Shown here: one piece after another, positions 42,934 to 51,697 of the stretch
Layout of the letters: each line of letters starts with the position of its first letter
How positions within the stretch are numbered: position 1 is the first letter of the stretch
Position numbers and translations under genes: made by a program
Notes under the pieces: generated by a model
The model's database searches: none
What the model was told of the DNA's origin: nothing
What the model saw: the letters and a program-made list of their open reading frames with translations, nothing else
Source of the DNA: Opitutaceae bacterium
GTDB taxonomy: Bacteria; Verrucomicrobiota; Verrucomicrobiia; Opitutales; Opitutaceae
Assembly: GCA_003164715.1 (NCBI GenBank)
Contig: PLTZ01000005.1
Location: 257 to 64,256, forward strand
Length of the DNA: 64,000 nucleotides
Reading direction: 5' to 3'

Positions 42934-43805
42934 AGCGCCGTGTACAGCCGGTAGAGGACCTGCGTCCCGAACTCCTCCCAGCCGTTCGCCGCGACGCGGG
43001 CATAGAGTATCCGCGCGCAGTCGAGGCCGGGAAGCTCGAGCCCCATCTCCTCGGCGGACTCGATCGCTATCCCGATGTCCTTGCGGATGTGCTTGACGTA
43101 GAAGCCGGGGGCGAAGTCGCCATTGAGGGCGCGCGGGCCGAGGTGGGTCATGGCCCAGCTGCCGGCCGCCCCGCCGCTGATGCTCCCGTGGACCCGCGCG
43201 GGGTCGAGCCCCGCGCGCTTGGCGTAGGCGAGCGCCTCGCACCAGGCCACCATCCCCACGGCGCACGCGATCTGGTTCGCCATCTTGCAGTGTTGGCCCG
43301 AGCCCGCGGGACCGTGCAGCGCAAGGTTCTTGCCGAGGAGGGACAGGATTGGGCGCGCACGTTCAAACGCCACGGCATCCCCGCCCGCCATGATGACGAG
43401 CTTCGCCTCGCGCGCCCCCACGTCGCCGCCCGACACCGGCGCGTCCAGCGCGTGGAGCCCCTTTGCCGATGCGGCCTCGAATATCCTCTTCGCAAGCGGC
43501 GGACTCGACGTCGTCATGTCGATCAGCAGCGCCCCCGCCCTCGCCCTCTCGACAAGGCCGTCCGCCGCGAGGTAGGTCTGCTCGACGTCGTACGGGAACC
43601 CCAGCATCGTGATGACGATGTCGGCCTGCTCCGCGGCCCTCGCCGCGGAGGAGTGCCAGTGCGCGCCCGCGTCCAGGAGCGCCTTCGCCTTGTCCTTTGT
43701 CCGGTTGAAGACGTGGAGCGGGTGACCGGCGGCCATGATGTGCCCGGCCATGCTCCGGCCCATGACCCCCGTCCCTATGAATGCGACTGGCGGCCTGTCG
43801 GACAT
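42930..43805 (-). CDS. NAD(P)-dependent beta-hydroxyacid dehydrogenase (3-hydroxyisobutyrate dehydrogenase family)
   Basis: This 291-residue protein has the beta-hydroxyacid dehydrogenase motifs: the Rossmann start VAFIGTGVMGRSMAGHIMAAGH, the substrate signature DAPVSGGDVGAREAKLVIMAGG, and the catalytic lysine region GSGQHCKMANQIACAVGMVAW. Candidate activities are 3-hydroxyisobutyrate, tartronate semialdehyde or glyoxylate reductase. No neighbouring gene decides between them. Its first base lies eight bases downstream of the stop of the thioredoxin-like gene, suggesting a shared transcript. Confidence 0.9.
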   Translation of the reverse strand: MSDRPPVAFIGTGVMGRSMAGHIMAAGHPLHVFNRTKDKAKALLDAGAHWHSSAARAAEQADIVITMLGFPYDVEQTYLAADGLVERARAGALLIDMTTSSPPLAKRIFEAASAKGLHALDAPVSGGDVGAREAKLVIMAGGDAVAFERARPILSLLGKNLALHGPAGSGQHCKMANQIACAVGMVAWCEALAYAKRAGLDPARVHGSISGGAAGSWAMTHLGPRALNGDFAPGFYVKHIRKDIGIAIESAEEMGLELPGLDCARILYARVAANGWEEFGTQVLYRLYTAL

Positions 43806-43813
43806 GGCGCCCC

Positions 43814-44314
43814 CTAGCGGTCCCAGCTGTCCGAGGCGTCGCGGATCAGCTGCCCCAAGACCGGGAAGCGCAGCTCCCCGTAGTTAAGCGCGTACCGGAG
43901 CTTCCCGTCCCGGAACACCCAGGTTGTCGGGATCCACGAGATCGGGAGCCCGAGGAGCTCGGTCACCTTCTCCCCCCTCGCCCGCGAGCCGTTCGGGTGG
44001 ACGAGGAGCTGGAAATTGCTCTCGGCGCCCACCCCGGCCTTCTCAAGGACGTCGCGCCCGTCGGCCGGGCTCCAGATCGTCACGAACACAAAGTTCACGT
44101 TCGGGTTCGCGGCGATGAAGCCGCTCCACCCCCCGTTGGCAAGCTCCGCCCTGCAGTTGGGACACCACGGCGCCCAGAAGTGGACGACCGTGATGTTGGC
44201 CGACTTGGTCGCATCGGCGAGCCGCCGCTCCAGGGCCGCCGAGGGAGTGTCGGCCGCGCGGGCCGCGCACGCCAGAAGGGCGGCCGCGGCGATAGCATAA
44301 GATCCCCTGATCAT
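43814..44314 (-). CDS. Exported thioredoxin-like (TlpA-type) protein
   Basis: This 166-residue protein has a signal peptide (MIRGSYAIAAAALLACAARAA) and a thioredoxin fold with the redox motif WAPWCPNC (VVHFWAPWCPNCRAEL), followed by a strand NFVFVTIWSPAD and the cis-proline loop SWIPTTWVFRDG. It probably acts as a periplasmic disulfide reductase. An upstream in-frame start at 44329 would add five residues before the signal. It is the second such protein in the window (the other is at 24.9 kb). Confidence 0.85.
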   Translation of the reverse strand: MIRGSYAIAAAALLACAARAADTPSAALERRLADATKSANITVVHFWAPWCPNCRAELANGGWSGFIAANPNVNFVFVTIWSPADGRDVLEKAGVGAESNFQLLVHPNGSRARGEKVTELLGLPISWIPTTWVFRDGKLRYALNYGELRFPVLGQLIRDASDSWDR

Positions 44315-44351
44315 CCCCCCACCATGCACAATTCCCGCGCAAATGCGAAGC

Positions 44352-45299
44352 CTAGCCGATCCCCAGCCACGCGAGCCCGGCGCGTATCCAGAGCGGGCTT
44401 GTGAAGAGCCCCACCGCCGTCGTCGAGAGGACGACCTGGACGGCCGTCAGGGGCTGGCCCCCGTAGTACTGCGCGAGGAGGATCGGCAGGACGGCGGCCG
44501 GCATCGCGGCCTCGACCACGAGGACCCGCTTGAGCTCGACCGGGCATGGCAGCCACTTCGCGAAGCAGAGCATGAGCACCGGCATGATCCCGAGGCGCAC
44601 CGCGCACGAGGCGATCGCTATGTTGCGGTGCAGGAGCTTGAGCGGATCGTTGAGGAAGTCGGCGATGTTGACCCCAGTCATCACGATGCCGAGCGGGACG
44701 GCGCACACGCCGAGCGAGTGCGCGAGGCCGCGCACGAGCCCAGGGACGTAGGGCGCGAGGCCCAGCACGTTGATCCCTATCGCCACGACGAGGATGACGA
44801 GCATCGGCGTGACGAGCCTGCGCCAGCCGTTCCTCGCCGAGGCGCCCGTCAGCACGAGGAGCCCCACCGACCAGATGGCCATGTCGACACCCATGTTGTG
44901 GACGAGGACGACGCCCTGCGCCCGCTCGCCCCAAATGCCCCCGACGATCGGCAGCGGCAGGTAGCTGTAGTTGCATACCCCCGCGGAGATCGCGAACGTC
45001 CGCAGGCCGGTGCCCTTGTGCAGGCCGATCATCCGGGCGACCCCGTACGACACCGCGAAGCCGGCGGCGGTGGCCGCGAAGCCCGCGATCGGGGGGAGGA
45101 AGAGGTTGCCTGGCTCGCGCAGCGACGGGTTGCCGACGATCGCGTCGAACGCGAGGCAGGGCATGCACACGTACATGGCAAAGCGGATCATGCTCGTCTC
45201 CGCCTCGCCCTCTATCCAGTGGAAGCGCCTCAGGGCCACGCCGACCGCGATCAGCGCGAAGACCGGAAGGATGAGTATGAAGAGCGCCCCGATCGTCAT
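44352..45299 (-). CDS. AEC-family transporter (auxin efflux carrier-type permease)
   Basis: This 315-residue protein has about ten membrane segments in two inverted halves. The AEC motifs are FAMYVCMPCLAFDAIVG in the first half, FAISAGVCNYSYLPLPIVGGIWGE in the middle and VVEAAMPAAVLPILLAQYYGG in the second. Bacterial members move small organic acids such as malate or malonate. No linked pathway gene suggests the substrate. Confidence 0.88.
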   Translation of the reverse strand: MTIGALFILILPVFALIAVGVALRRFHWIEGEAETSMIRFAMYVCMPCLAFDAIVGNPSLREPGNLFLPPIAGFAATAAGFAVSYGVARMIGLHKGTGLRTFAISAGVCNYSYLPLPIVGGIWGERAQGVVLVHNMGVDMAIWSVGLLVLTGASARNGWRRLVTPMLVILVVAIGINVLGLAPYVPGLVRGLAHSLGVCAVPLGIVMTGVNIADFLNDPLKLLHRNIAIASCAVRLGIMPVLMLCFAKWLPCPVELKRVLVVEAAMPAAVLPILLAQYYGGQPLTAVQVVLSTTAVGLFTSPLWIRAGLAWLGIG

Positions 45300-45363
45300 T
45301 CCGCGCGTCCGAGGGATGACGCTTTCGCGCGCGAAGGCACGCGAAAAAAGGCGAACGCCCTAA

Positions 45364-45855
45364 TCAGCTCGAGGGAGGCGGGGTCGGCGCCGGCGGCGTC
45401 GTGGGCTCGGGCGGCGGCTGTTGGCCGCGCCGGCCTCCGTTCGCGGGCAGCGTGTCGAAGATGGCCTGCTGGGCGGGCGTGAGCGCGGCGCGTATCTGGG
45501 AGCGGGTCAATTGGTTGATCTGTTGCATCTTTGCGCGCTTATCAACCTGCGAGAGCGTGTCGTCGCCGCGCAGCGCCTTCATCTGGCTCTCCGACGATGA
45601 GAGGATGTCGCCCACGGTCTTCTGCTGCGCGGGCGTGAGGTTGAGCTTCGCGGTCAGCTCGCCGAGGACGAAACCCCTCCCGTGCCTGTGGCGGGCCGGG
45701 GGCGGCGGACCCACGTCCGAGGTGCTCGTGTCGGTTCCGGAGGAGGGGGGAGGCGGGGCGGGCGGAGCGGATGTGTCGTCGGCACGGGCCTGGGAAAGCG
45801 GGAGGGCGAGGCCGGCCGAGAGAAGGGCGAGCGAAAGCGCGGTGGCGTATTTCAT
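45364..45855 (-). CDS. Exported Spy/CpxP-like Pro-rich protein
   Basis: This 163-residue protein has a signal peptide (ALSLALLSAGLALPLSQARA), proline-rich stretches at both ends, and a central helical domain (LGELTAKLNLTPAQQKTVGDILSSSESQMKALRGDD, then IRAALTPAQQAIFDTL). The twice-repeated LTPAQQ motif is typical of Spy/CpxP-like periplasmic chaperone or metal-sensor proteins. It could have a role in envelope protection. It is divergent from the ABC exporter genes, with about 90 bases between. Confidence 0.78.
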   Translation of the reverse strand: MKYATALSLALLSAGLALPLSQARADDTSAPPAPPPPSSGTDTSTSDVGPPPPARHRHGRGFVLGELTAKLNLTPAQQKTVGDILSSSESQMKALRGDDTLSQVDKRAKMQQINQLTRSQIRAALTPAQQAIFDTLPANGGRRGQQPPPEPTTPPAPTPPPSS

Positions 45856-45946
45856 GCGAGTTAAGACGCACTTGACCCGAATACGTTACACCTTTCAGCG
45901 CCGATGGACTTGCCCCGAAGGCGGGTTGCCCCAACCGTTGCCCCCG

Positions 45947-46678
45947 ATGATTGAGGTTGAGGAGCTTACCAAACGATACGGCACCTTCACCGCCGTCCGG
46001 AGCCTTTCATTCACCGTGCGCCCCGGCGAGGTGCTGGGGCTTGTCGGCCCGAACGGCGCCGGCAAGACCACCACGCTTCGGTGCATGGCGGGGATCATCC
46101 CGTCCTCCGAGGGCAGGGTGAGGATCGCGGGCCACGACCTCGCCGCCGAGCCCGTGGCCGCGAAGCGCTCCCTCGCGTTCTTCCCGGACGAGCCGCGGCT
46201 GTTCGAGTACCTGACGGTACGCCAGCACCTGAATTTCGTCGCACGGATCTACGGAGTCGCCGACTACGAGGCCCTGGCGACGCCGCTGCTCGAGGAGCTG
46301 GAGCTTGCCGAGAAGTCGGACGTCCTGCCGGGGGAGCTCTCACGGGGCATGAAGCAGAAGCTCGTCATCGCGTGCGGCCTGCTCCACTCGCCGCGCGTCA
46401 TGTTCTTTGACGAGCCCCTCACCGGTCTCGATCCGCTCGGCATCCGGCGGATGAAGGACTCGATCGTGCGCCGTGCGCGCGATGGCGCGGCCATCGTCCT
46501 GAGCTCCCACCTGCTCCATCTGCTCGAGGAGGTGTGCACGAACGTCCTCATCCTGAAGAAGGGCGACAAGGTGGCCGACGGCACCCTGGCGCAGGTCGTG
46601 GCGACGTTCAGCAACGGCGAGGAGAACGTGAGCCTTGAGGAGATCTTCATCCGCGCAACGGGCGGGTCCGAGTCCTGA
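45947..46678 (+). CDS. ABC transporter ATP-binding protein
   Basis: This 243-residue ABC ATPase has Walker A GPNGAGKTTTLRC, signature GELSRGMKQKLVIACGLLHSP, Walker B VMFFDEPLTGLD and the switch histidine in LSSHLLHLLEE. It belongs to the multidrug or CcmA-like exporter group. The ATG at 45947 gives the usual N-terminus MIEVEELTKRYG. It is followed 16 bases later by the cognate membrane subunit. Confidence 0.9.
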   Translation: MIEVEELTKRYGTFTAVRSLSFTVRPGEVLGLVGPNGAGKTTTLRCMAGIIPSSEGRVRIAGHDLAAEPVAAKRSLAFFPDEPRLFEYLTVRQHLNFVARIYGVADYEALATPLLEELELAEKSDVLPGELSRGMKQKLVIACGLLHSPRVMFFDEPLTGLDPLGIRRMKDSIVRRARDGAAIVLSSHLLHLLEEVCTNVLILKKGDKVADGTLAQVVATFSNGEENVSLEEIFIRATGGSES

Positions 46679-46694
46679 CCGCCCCACGCCCCCC

Positions 46695-48452
46695 ATGATC
46701 GGCGCGCTCCTTTACCTGCGGCTCAACTCGCTGGTGAACCTCGTCGCCCACCGCGTCCGCCGGCTGCGCCAGCCGAAATACTTTGTCGGCGCCGCGGTGG
46801 CCGCCGCGTATTTCTATATCGTGCTCCTGCGAAAGCCGGGAGTCGCGGCCCCGCCCGGGGTGGCCGTGCCCGGGGCCGGGAGCGACCCGCGGATCGCAAT
46901 CACGCTAATCTGCGCCTTCCTCTGCCTGCTCGCCCTCGTGCGCATCGCCTACGCGTGGATTTCGCCCCCGGATAAGCCCGGGCTCCGCTTCAGCGAGGCC
47001 GAGATCGCCTTCCTCTTCCCCGCCCCGGTCACCCGCAAGGCCCTGATTCACTACCGCCTGCTGGGCACCCAGATCGCCATCCTCTTCACCGCGGTGCTGA
47101 TGGCGTTCGTCTTCAACCGCTTCGGGTATCTCGGGGGCCACCGCGTCCAGCGCGCGATCGGCTGGTGGGTCATCCTCTCCACCTACGACCTCCACCTGAG
47201 CGGGACGAACCTGACGCTCGGAAGCCTGAGGGAGCGCAGCCGCCACTTCCTGCTCTGGCGGCTCGGGGCCGTCGCCGCGATCGTGCTGTACGTGGCCGCG
47301 GTGTTCCGGTTCGCGATCGGGCCGGTGGAGGCGCTCTTGCAAGGTCCCGGCGATTTCATGAAGCAGGTCGCCGGTTCGCCCGCGCTCCACTGGCTCTCGC
47401 TCCCGTTCCGGATCGTCTTCGGCCCCTACGCGGCGTCCGGACCCGGCGAGTTCGCGGGCGCGATGGTGCCGGCGCTCCTGCTGCTCGCGGTCCACTATTA
47501 TTGGGTCTCGAGCACCGAGGCGCGGTTCGAGGAGGGCTCGATCGCGCTCGCGGAGAAGCGGGCGGCGATCCGGGCTGCGGCGCAGCGCGGGGAGATCTCC
47601 GGTATGGGGGGAACGAAGCCCACGGCGCGGTCCGACCCCTTTTCCCTGGCGCCGCAAGGCCCGCCCGAGCTGGCGTTCCTATGGAAGAACCTGATCTCCG
47701 TCCGCAGCTCGCTCTTCAACAGGCGGGTGGTCCTGCTCGTGCTTATTGTCATGGTCGCGATGTCCATGGGGCCCTTGGTCTCGCTTCGCACGGACACGAT
47801 CGGCATCGACGCCTTCAGGAAGATCGTCGGGGTCCTTTCGGCGATGTTCGCGGTCTACACGTTGCTCGTGGGCCCGCAGCTCGCGCGGCAGGACCTGCGC
47901 AACGACCTGCCAAACGCGGACATCCTGAAGACCTACCCGATGGAGGGTTGGAGGCTCGCCCTCGGCGAGCTCCTCGCGCCCACCGCCATCCTGACGGCGG
48001 TGCTCTGGATCGAGCTGCTCGGGTGCGCCGCGGCCGTGGACACCGGTGACGGTCACGCGCTGACCTCCGGCGTCCGCGCGACGGCCGTCGTGTGCCTCGC
48101 CCTGGCGGCGCCCCTGGTCTGCCTCCTGCAGCTCATCGTGCCGAACTGGATCATGGTGCTCATGCCGGGGTGGTACCAGGCGTCGCGGTCCCGCGCAGGG
48201 GGCGTTGAGATCTTTGGGCAGCGCCTGATGTTCGGCGTCATCCAGCTCCTCTTCGCGCTCGGGGTCATCGTGCCCGCCGCTGGGGCCGTCTGGCTCATCA
48301 TCTTCTCGTCGCAGTGGCTGATCGGAGCCGGGCCCGCCATCGCCCTGGCCACGCTCGTCGTCCTGCCGGTGCTTGCGGGGGAGGCCGCGTTCGGCCTTTG
48401 GTGGCTGGGGGAGAGGTTCGAGAAGTTCGACCTCTCCACCGAATCGCGTTGA
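46695..48452 (+). CDS. Large ABC exporter membrane subunit
   Basis: This 585-residue protein has about ten to twelve membrane segments in two clusters: N-terminal YFVGAAVAAAYFYIVLL and ITLICAFLCLLALVRIAYAW, and C-terminal VVLLVLIVMVAMSMGPLV through ALATLVVLPVLAGEAAFGLWW. A cytoplasmic middle part carries RFEEGSIALAEKRAAIRAAAQRGE. It fits the putative ABC exporter family of long permeases (PF16962 type) rather than short ABC-2 permeases. Its stop overlaps a TTG start of a small zincin gene. The cargo is unknown. Confidence 0.82.
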   Translation: MIGALLYLRLNSLVNLVAHRVRRLRQPKYFVGAAVAAAYFYIVLLRKPGVAAPPGVAVPGAGSDPRIAITLICAFLCLLALVRIAYAWISPPDKPGLRFSEAEIAFLFPAPVTRKALIHYRLLGTQIAILFTAVLMAFVFNRFGYLGGHRVQRAIGWWVILSTYDLHLSGTNLTLGSLRERSRHFLLWRLGAVAAIVLYVAAVFRFAIGPVEALLQGPGDFMKQVAGSPALHWLSLPFRIVFGPYAASGPGEFAGAMVPALLLLAVHYYWVSSTEARFEEGSIALAEKRAAIRAAAQRGEISGMGGTKPTARSDPFSLAPQGPPELAFLWKNLISVRSSLFNRRVVLLVLIVMVAMSMGPLVSLRTDTIGIDAFRKIVGVLSAMFAVYTLLVGPQLARQDLRNDLPNADILKTYPMEGWRLALGELLAPTAILTAVLWIELLGCAAAVDTGDGHALTSGVRATAVVCLALAAPLVCLLQLIVPNWIMVLMPGWYQASRSRAGGVEIFGQRLMFGVIQLLFALGVIVPAAGAVWLIIFSSQWLIGAGPAIALATLVVLPVLAGEAAFGLWWLGERFEKFDLSTESR

Positions 48453-48817
48453 AAGGCTCCCGGCTCATAAGCATCGCCTCGGCCGAGGTCGCGGCGACCC
48501 AGCGAAGGCTGCCGGCCGACATCCGGGAGGCCGCGCGCCACGTGCCCGTGCATTTCGAGCCCGTGCCGGGCGCCGACGTCCTCGCTGACGGGTTTGAGCC
48601 CGACCTCCTCGGGCTGTTCACCGGCAGCCCGTTCGGCAGCCATCCGGGCGAGGACCCCATGCCGCCCCAGATCCACCTGTATACCGCCAACCTTTGGGAT
48701 TACGCCGAGGGGGACGAGGCGGCCTACCGGGAGGAGGTGCGGCTCACCTATCTGCACGAGCTCGGGCATTTCCTGGGTTGGGACGAGGACCAGGTCGCGG
48801 CCCGCGGCCTTGATTAA
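48449..48817 (+). CDS. Small zincin-like metallopeptidase family protein
   Basis: This 122-residue protein has the metallopeptidase (zincin_1, PF06262-like) motif EEVRLTYLHELGHFLGWDEDQVAARGL, in which H-E-x-x-H and the later acidic residue would bind zinc. Upstream are IPPQIHLY-like elements (PPQIHLYTANLWDYAEGDE). The start is a TTG at 48449 overlapping the permease stop (TTGA). It closes an ATPase-permease-peptidase unit. Such minimal proteins lack a clear known substrate. Confidence 0.8.
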   Translation: MKGSRLISIASAEVAATQRRLPADIREAARHVPVHFEPVPGADVLADGFEPDLLGLFTGSPFGSHPGEDPMPPQIHLYTANLWDYAEGDEAAYREEVRLTYLHELGHFLGWDEDQVAARGLD

Positions 48818-48935
48818 GGTCCCGACGGCCGGGAACTAGCGCCAATCCGCGCTTTCCAAGTCGTCAAGGCCGTGTTTTAACCATTGAACCGGTCAAGATA
48901 GTCGGACCGCGTATCCATTCCTCAAGATTCCAGCC

Positions 48936-49622
48936 ATGAACAAACTGCTCGTCCTCCCCCTGATTGCGATTCTGGGCGCCACGTCCGTGCGCGCCAACGA
49001 CACCCACACCCCGAGATCCGATCTCGTCGTGCGGGTTGAGACGTGCGAGGCCATCATCAGGGAGTTCATGGCGAGCCCGGCCACCTCCATCCCCCGGGGC
49101 GTCTGGCAGAACGCGCGCGGCGTCATGATTTTGAGCCAGTTCAAGGCCGGCCTCATTTTCGGCGTGAAGGGCGGCTACGGCGTCCTGATGGTCAAGAAGC
49201 CGAACGGCCGGTGGAGCCTGCCGGTCCTGATCGACGCCAGCGAGGCGAGCCTCGGGCTGCAGGTCGGGGCAAAGTCGGTCGACACGGTCTGCGTCCTGAC
49301 GGACGACGCGACGCCGCGGCTCCTGTTCACAAACCGGTACAACATCGGGGTCGACGCGAAGGCGGTCGCCGGCCCGAGCTCGGCCGAGTACGAGGACTAC
49401 GCCAAGCACATCTTCCTTGCGCCCGTCCTCGTCTACTCGAAGTCCGTCGGGCTCTTCGCCGGCGCCACCGTCAAGGCCGGGCACGTCCAGCGCAACGATC
49501 CCGCCAACTTCATCCTCTACAACACGTCGTACACGATGCCGGAGCTCCTCTACAGCGACTGGGTGACCCCGCCCGCCGAGGTGCAGCCGCTCATGTCGTA
49601 CGTGCAGCAGCTGGCCCCCTGA
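48936..49622 (+). CDS. Secreted SYLF-domain (YSC84-related) lipid-binding protein
   Basis: This 228-residue protein has a signal peptide (LLVLPLIAILGATSVRA) and one SYLF/Ysc84 domain: IPRGVWQNARGVMILSQFKAGLIFGVKGGYGVLMVKK, followed by GLQVGAKSVDTVCVLT and VGLFAGATVKAGHVQ. SYLF domains bind phosphoinositides in eukaryotes; bacterial ones are exported and of unclear function. The 3' end overlaps the CinA-type gene by 32 bases in convergent orientation. Confidence 0.9.
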   Translation: MNKLLVLPLIAILGATSVRANDTHTPRSDLVVRVETCEAIIREFMASPATSIPRGVWQNARGVMILSQFKAGLIFGVKGGYGVLMVKKPNGRWSLPVLIDASEASLGLQVGAKSVDTVCVLTDDATPRLLFTNRYNIGVDAKAVAGPSSAEYEDYAKHIFLAPVLVYSKSVGLFAGATVKAGHVQRNDPANFILYNTSYTMPELLYSDWVTPPAEVQPLMSYVQQLAP

Positions 49623-50091
49623 CCCAGCCCACAAGGGCGTCCAGGGCCGCCGCAGCCACGCGCTCCTGGGCGTCGACCCGGGACAGCCCGGCGCAGTCGA
49701 CGCGGCCGCGCAGGGTTTCGAACGACCCGGAGGGGAGCCTGCGGGCGAGGGCCCACCACCCGAACGGCTCGTCGATGTTCCACTTCTCGGACGGCTCGGC
49801 ATAGCCCGTGGTGGCGACGCCTACGTCGGAGCCGAACAGGGCGCACGCACCCCGCGCCATCTGCTCGGCGACGGTGGCCGACACGCTGTTCGCAGCCTCC
49901 GCCCCGGCCTGGTCGACCCCCAGATGCCGCACCTTCTGCTCGAGCGAGTAGGCGGTCATGCCGCCGAGAAAAAACTCCGAGGCGCCCGAGATCGCGCCGA
50001 TCCTGGCCTGGAGCCGGCCGCTCGTCAGGCTCTCCGCGACCGCGAGGGTGAGGCGCGGCTCCAGGAGCATGAGGCTCTTCAGTTCGCTCAT
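49591..50091 (-). CDS. CinA C-terminal-type nicotinamide-nucleotide amidohydrolase
   Basis: This 166-residue stand-alone CinA C-terminal domain (PncC) has LTLAVAESLTSGRLQARIGAISGASEFFLGGMTAYSLEQKVRHLGV with the catalytic serine-threonine-lysine region, SVSATVAEQMARGA, and DVGVATTGYAEP. PncC deamidates nicotinamide mononucleotide in NAD recycling. The later part (EKWNIDEPFGWWALA) departs from the usual motif GPGGG, so activity may differ. It lies 10 bases downstream of the SRPBCC gene. Confidence 0.85.
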   Translation of the reverse strand: MSELKSLMLLEPRLTLAVAESLTSGRLQARIGAISGASEFFLGGMTAYSLEQKVRHLGVDQAGAEAANSVSATVAEQMARGACALFGSDVGVATTGYAEPSEKWNIDEPFGWWALARRLPSGSFETLRGRVDCAGLSRVDAQERVAAAALDALVGWVRGPAAARTT

Positions 50092-50101
50092 GACCGCTCC
50101 C

Positions 50102-50641
50102 TCAGTGCGCCGGGGCCTCGCTGATCCGCTTCAGGTTCGCCAGCCCCGCGTCGAAGTCCGGGGCCATGAACCGGCCCATGAAGACCCCGAACCAGCGGTT
50201 GATGGGGCTGTGCCCGAGGTCTCCCTCCATGGCCATGGTGACGCGGGTCGTCCCGTCCGGGCCCGCCGCAAGCTCGACCGTCCCCTTCGAAGCCATGCCC
50301 ATGTCGGCAAACTCCATCCGGTACTCGAAGTAGTCCGGGGGGCGCACTGCCGTGATCGTCATCTTGCCGTCGCCCTGGCTCTTGCTCTTCCACTGGCTCC
50401 ACGCGCCGACCTCCGTCGTCGCAGGCGAGTAGTTGGGCTGCATCGCCGGGTCGCGGCCGAACCAGACGCCCCACTGCCTCCAGGCCTTCAGGTCGCCGAC
50501 CAGCGGGAACACGGCGGCCGGCCTGGCAGCAACCACGGTCGAGCGCTCCACCCGGTAGTGACCCGGCAGGACCAGGCCCACAAGCAGGAGCAGGGCCCAG
50601 AGTCCGACGAGGCCTCCGAAGATCCATGCGACGAGCTTCAT
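50102..50641 (-). CDS. Membrane-anchored SRPBCC (START-like) protein
   Basis: This 179-residue protein begins with a membrane anchor (KLVAWIFGGLVGLWALLLLVGLVL). An SRPBCC/polyketide-cyclase-like domain follows (HYRVERSTVVAARPAAVFPLVGDLKAWRQWGVWFG, then FEYRMEFADMGMASKGTVELAAGPDGTTRVTMAMEGDLG). The family has a hydrophobic pocket for lipids or small molecules. No substrate can be read from the sequence. It shares a strand with the CinA-type gene and exonuclease III. Confidence 0.85.
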   Translation of the reverse strand: MKLVAWIFGGLVGLWALLLLVGLVLPGHYRVERSTVVAARPAAVFPLVGDLKAWRQWGVWFGRDPAMQPNYSPATTEVGAWSQWKSKSQGDGKMTITAVRPPDYFEYRMEFADMGMASKGTVELAAGPDGTTRVTMAMEGDLGHSPINRWFGVFMGRFMAPDFDAGLANLKRISEAPAH

Positions 50642-50690
50642 GGGCGGGATGATGCGAACGGATCGGCGTCCCGCCAGTGAATTTCGGGCG

Positions 50691-51452
50691 TCAGGCCAGC
50701 TCTAGGCCCACCGGGCAGTGGTCGCTGCCCATCACCTCGGGGCTGATCCAGGCCCGCCGGAGCGCCGGGCGCAGGCGCTCAGCCGCCACGAAATAGTCGA
50801 CCCGCCACCCGATGTTCCGGGCCCTGCAGTCGCCCATCTGGCTCCACCAGGAGTAGTGGCCGGGCCCCTTTTCAAACTCGCGGAACGTGTCCACGAAGCC
50901 GCTCCCGAGGAGCCTCCCGAAGCTCGTCCTCTCCTCGTCCGTGAAGCCGGCGTTGCGGCGGTTCGACCTCGGGTTGGTGAGATCGATCTCCTCATGGGCC
51001 ACGTTCAGGTCCCCGCAGAAGATAGCCGGCTTCCCCCCGGCCTGAAGCCGGGAGAGGTACCGGAGGAACGCTGGGTCCCACTTCCCGACGCGGTGGTCGA
51101 GCCGGGTCAGGCCCCGCTGCGAGTTCGGCTGGTAGACGTTCACAATCCAGTAATCGGGAAACTCCGCCGCCAGCACCCGGCCCTCCCTGTCATGCGCTGC
51201 CACGCCGATCCCGCGGCGCACCTGCGCGGGCCGCACACGGGTCAGCACCGCGGTCCCGCTGTAGCCCTTCTTCTCGGCGCTGTACCAGTGGACCTCGTAC
51301 CCGCGGGGCCATTTCACGTGCTGCACGTCGCCCGGCTGCGCCTTGGTCTCCTGCAGGCACACGACGTCGGCGTCGCTCCCCTCGATGTAGTCGAGCAGGC
51401 CCTTCTTCAGGGCGGCCCGCACCCCGTTGACGTTCCAGGAGACGATCTTCAC
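50691..51452 (-). CDS. xth: Exodeoxyribonuclease III
   Basis: This 253-residue AP endonuclease/3'-exonuclease of base-excision repair has the ExoIII motifs: MKIVSWNVNGVRAALKKGL, CLQETKAQ with the metal glutamate, YQPNSQRGLTRLDHRV, FCGDLNVAHEEIDLTNP, GWRVDYFVA and GSDHCPVGLEL with the catalytic histidine. A GTG at 51452 is the likely start, since the upstream reading is not conserved in character. The exact subtype (xthA versus exoA) is not clear. Confidence 0.95.
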   Translation of the reverse strand: MKIVSWNVNGVRAALKKGLLDYIEGSDADVVCLQETKAQPGDVQHVKWPRGYEVHWYSAEKKGYSGTAVLTRVRPAQVRRGIGVAAHDREGRVLAAEFPDYWIVNVYQPNSQRGLTRLDHRVGKWDPAFLRYLSRLQAGGKPAIFCGDLNVAHEEIDLTNPRSNRRNAGFTDEERTSFGRLLGSGFVDTFREFEKGPGHYSWWSQMGDCRARNIGWRVDYFVAAERLRPALRRAWISPEVMGSDHCPVGLELA

Positions 51453-51697
51453 TGGCTGAGTGGCATCCCCGGACGATGACGGCGGGGCGCGGACAGGCAA
51501 GGGCGCGCAATCTTGAGGGCGCACCCGGACTTGGGCGGCACACCCGCGGAATCCTCGCTGCGGCTATCGGACGCCATAGTAGGCCCTCTACTGCCCTGTC
51601 CATCGCCTCGAAACGACCCGAGAATCGCTCCCGCTTAACAACTTCGCGCTCGAGGTTGAGGTGCGTGACACAAATGAGCGCCCTTTCCCCCATTACA

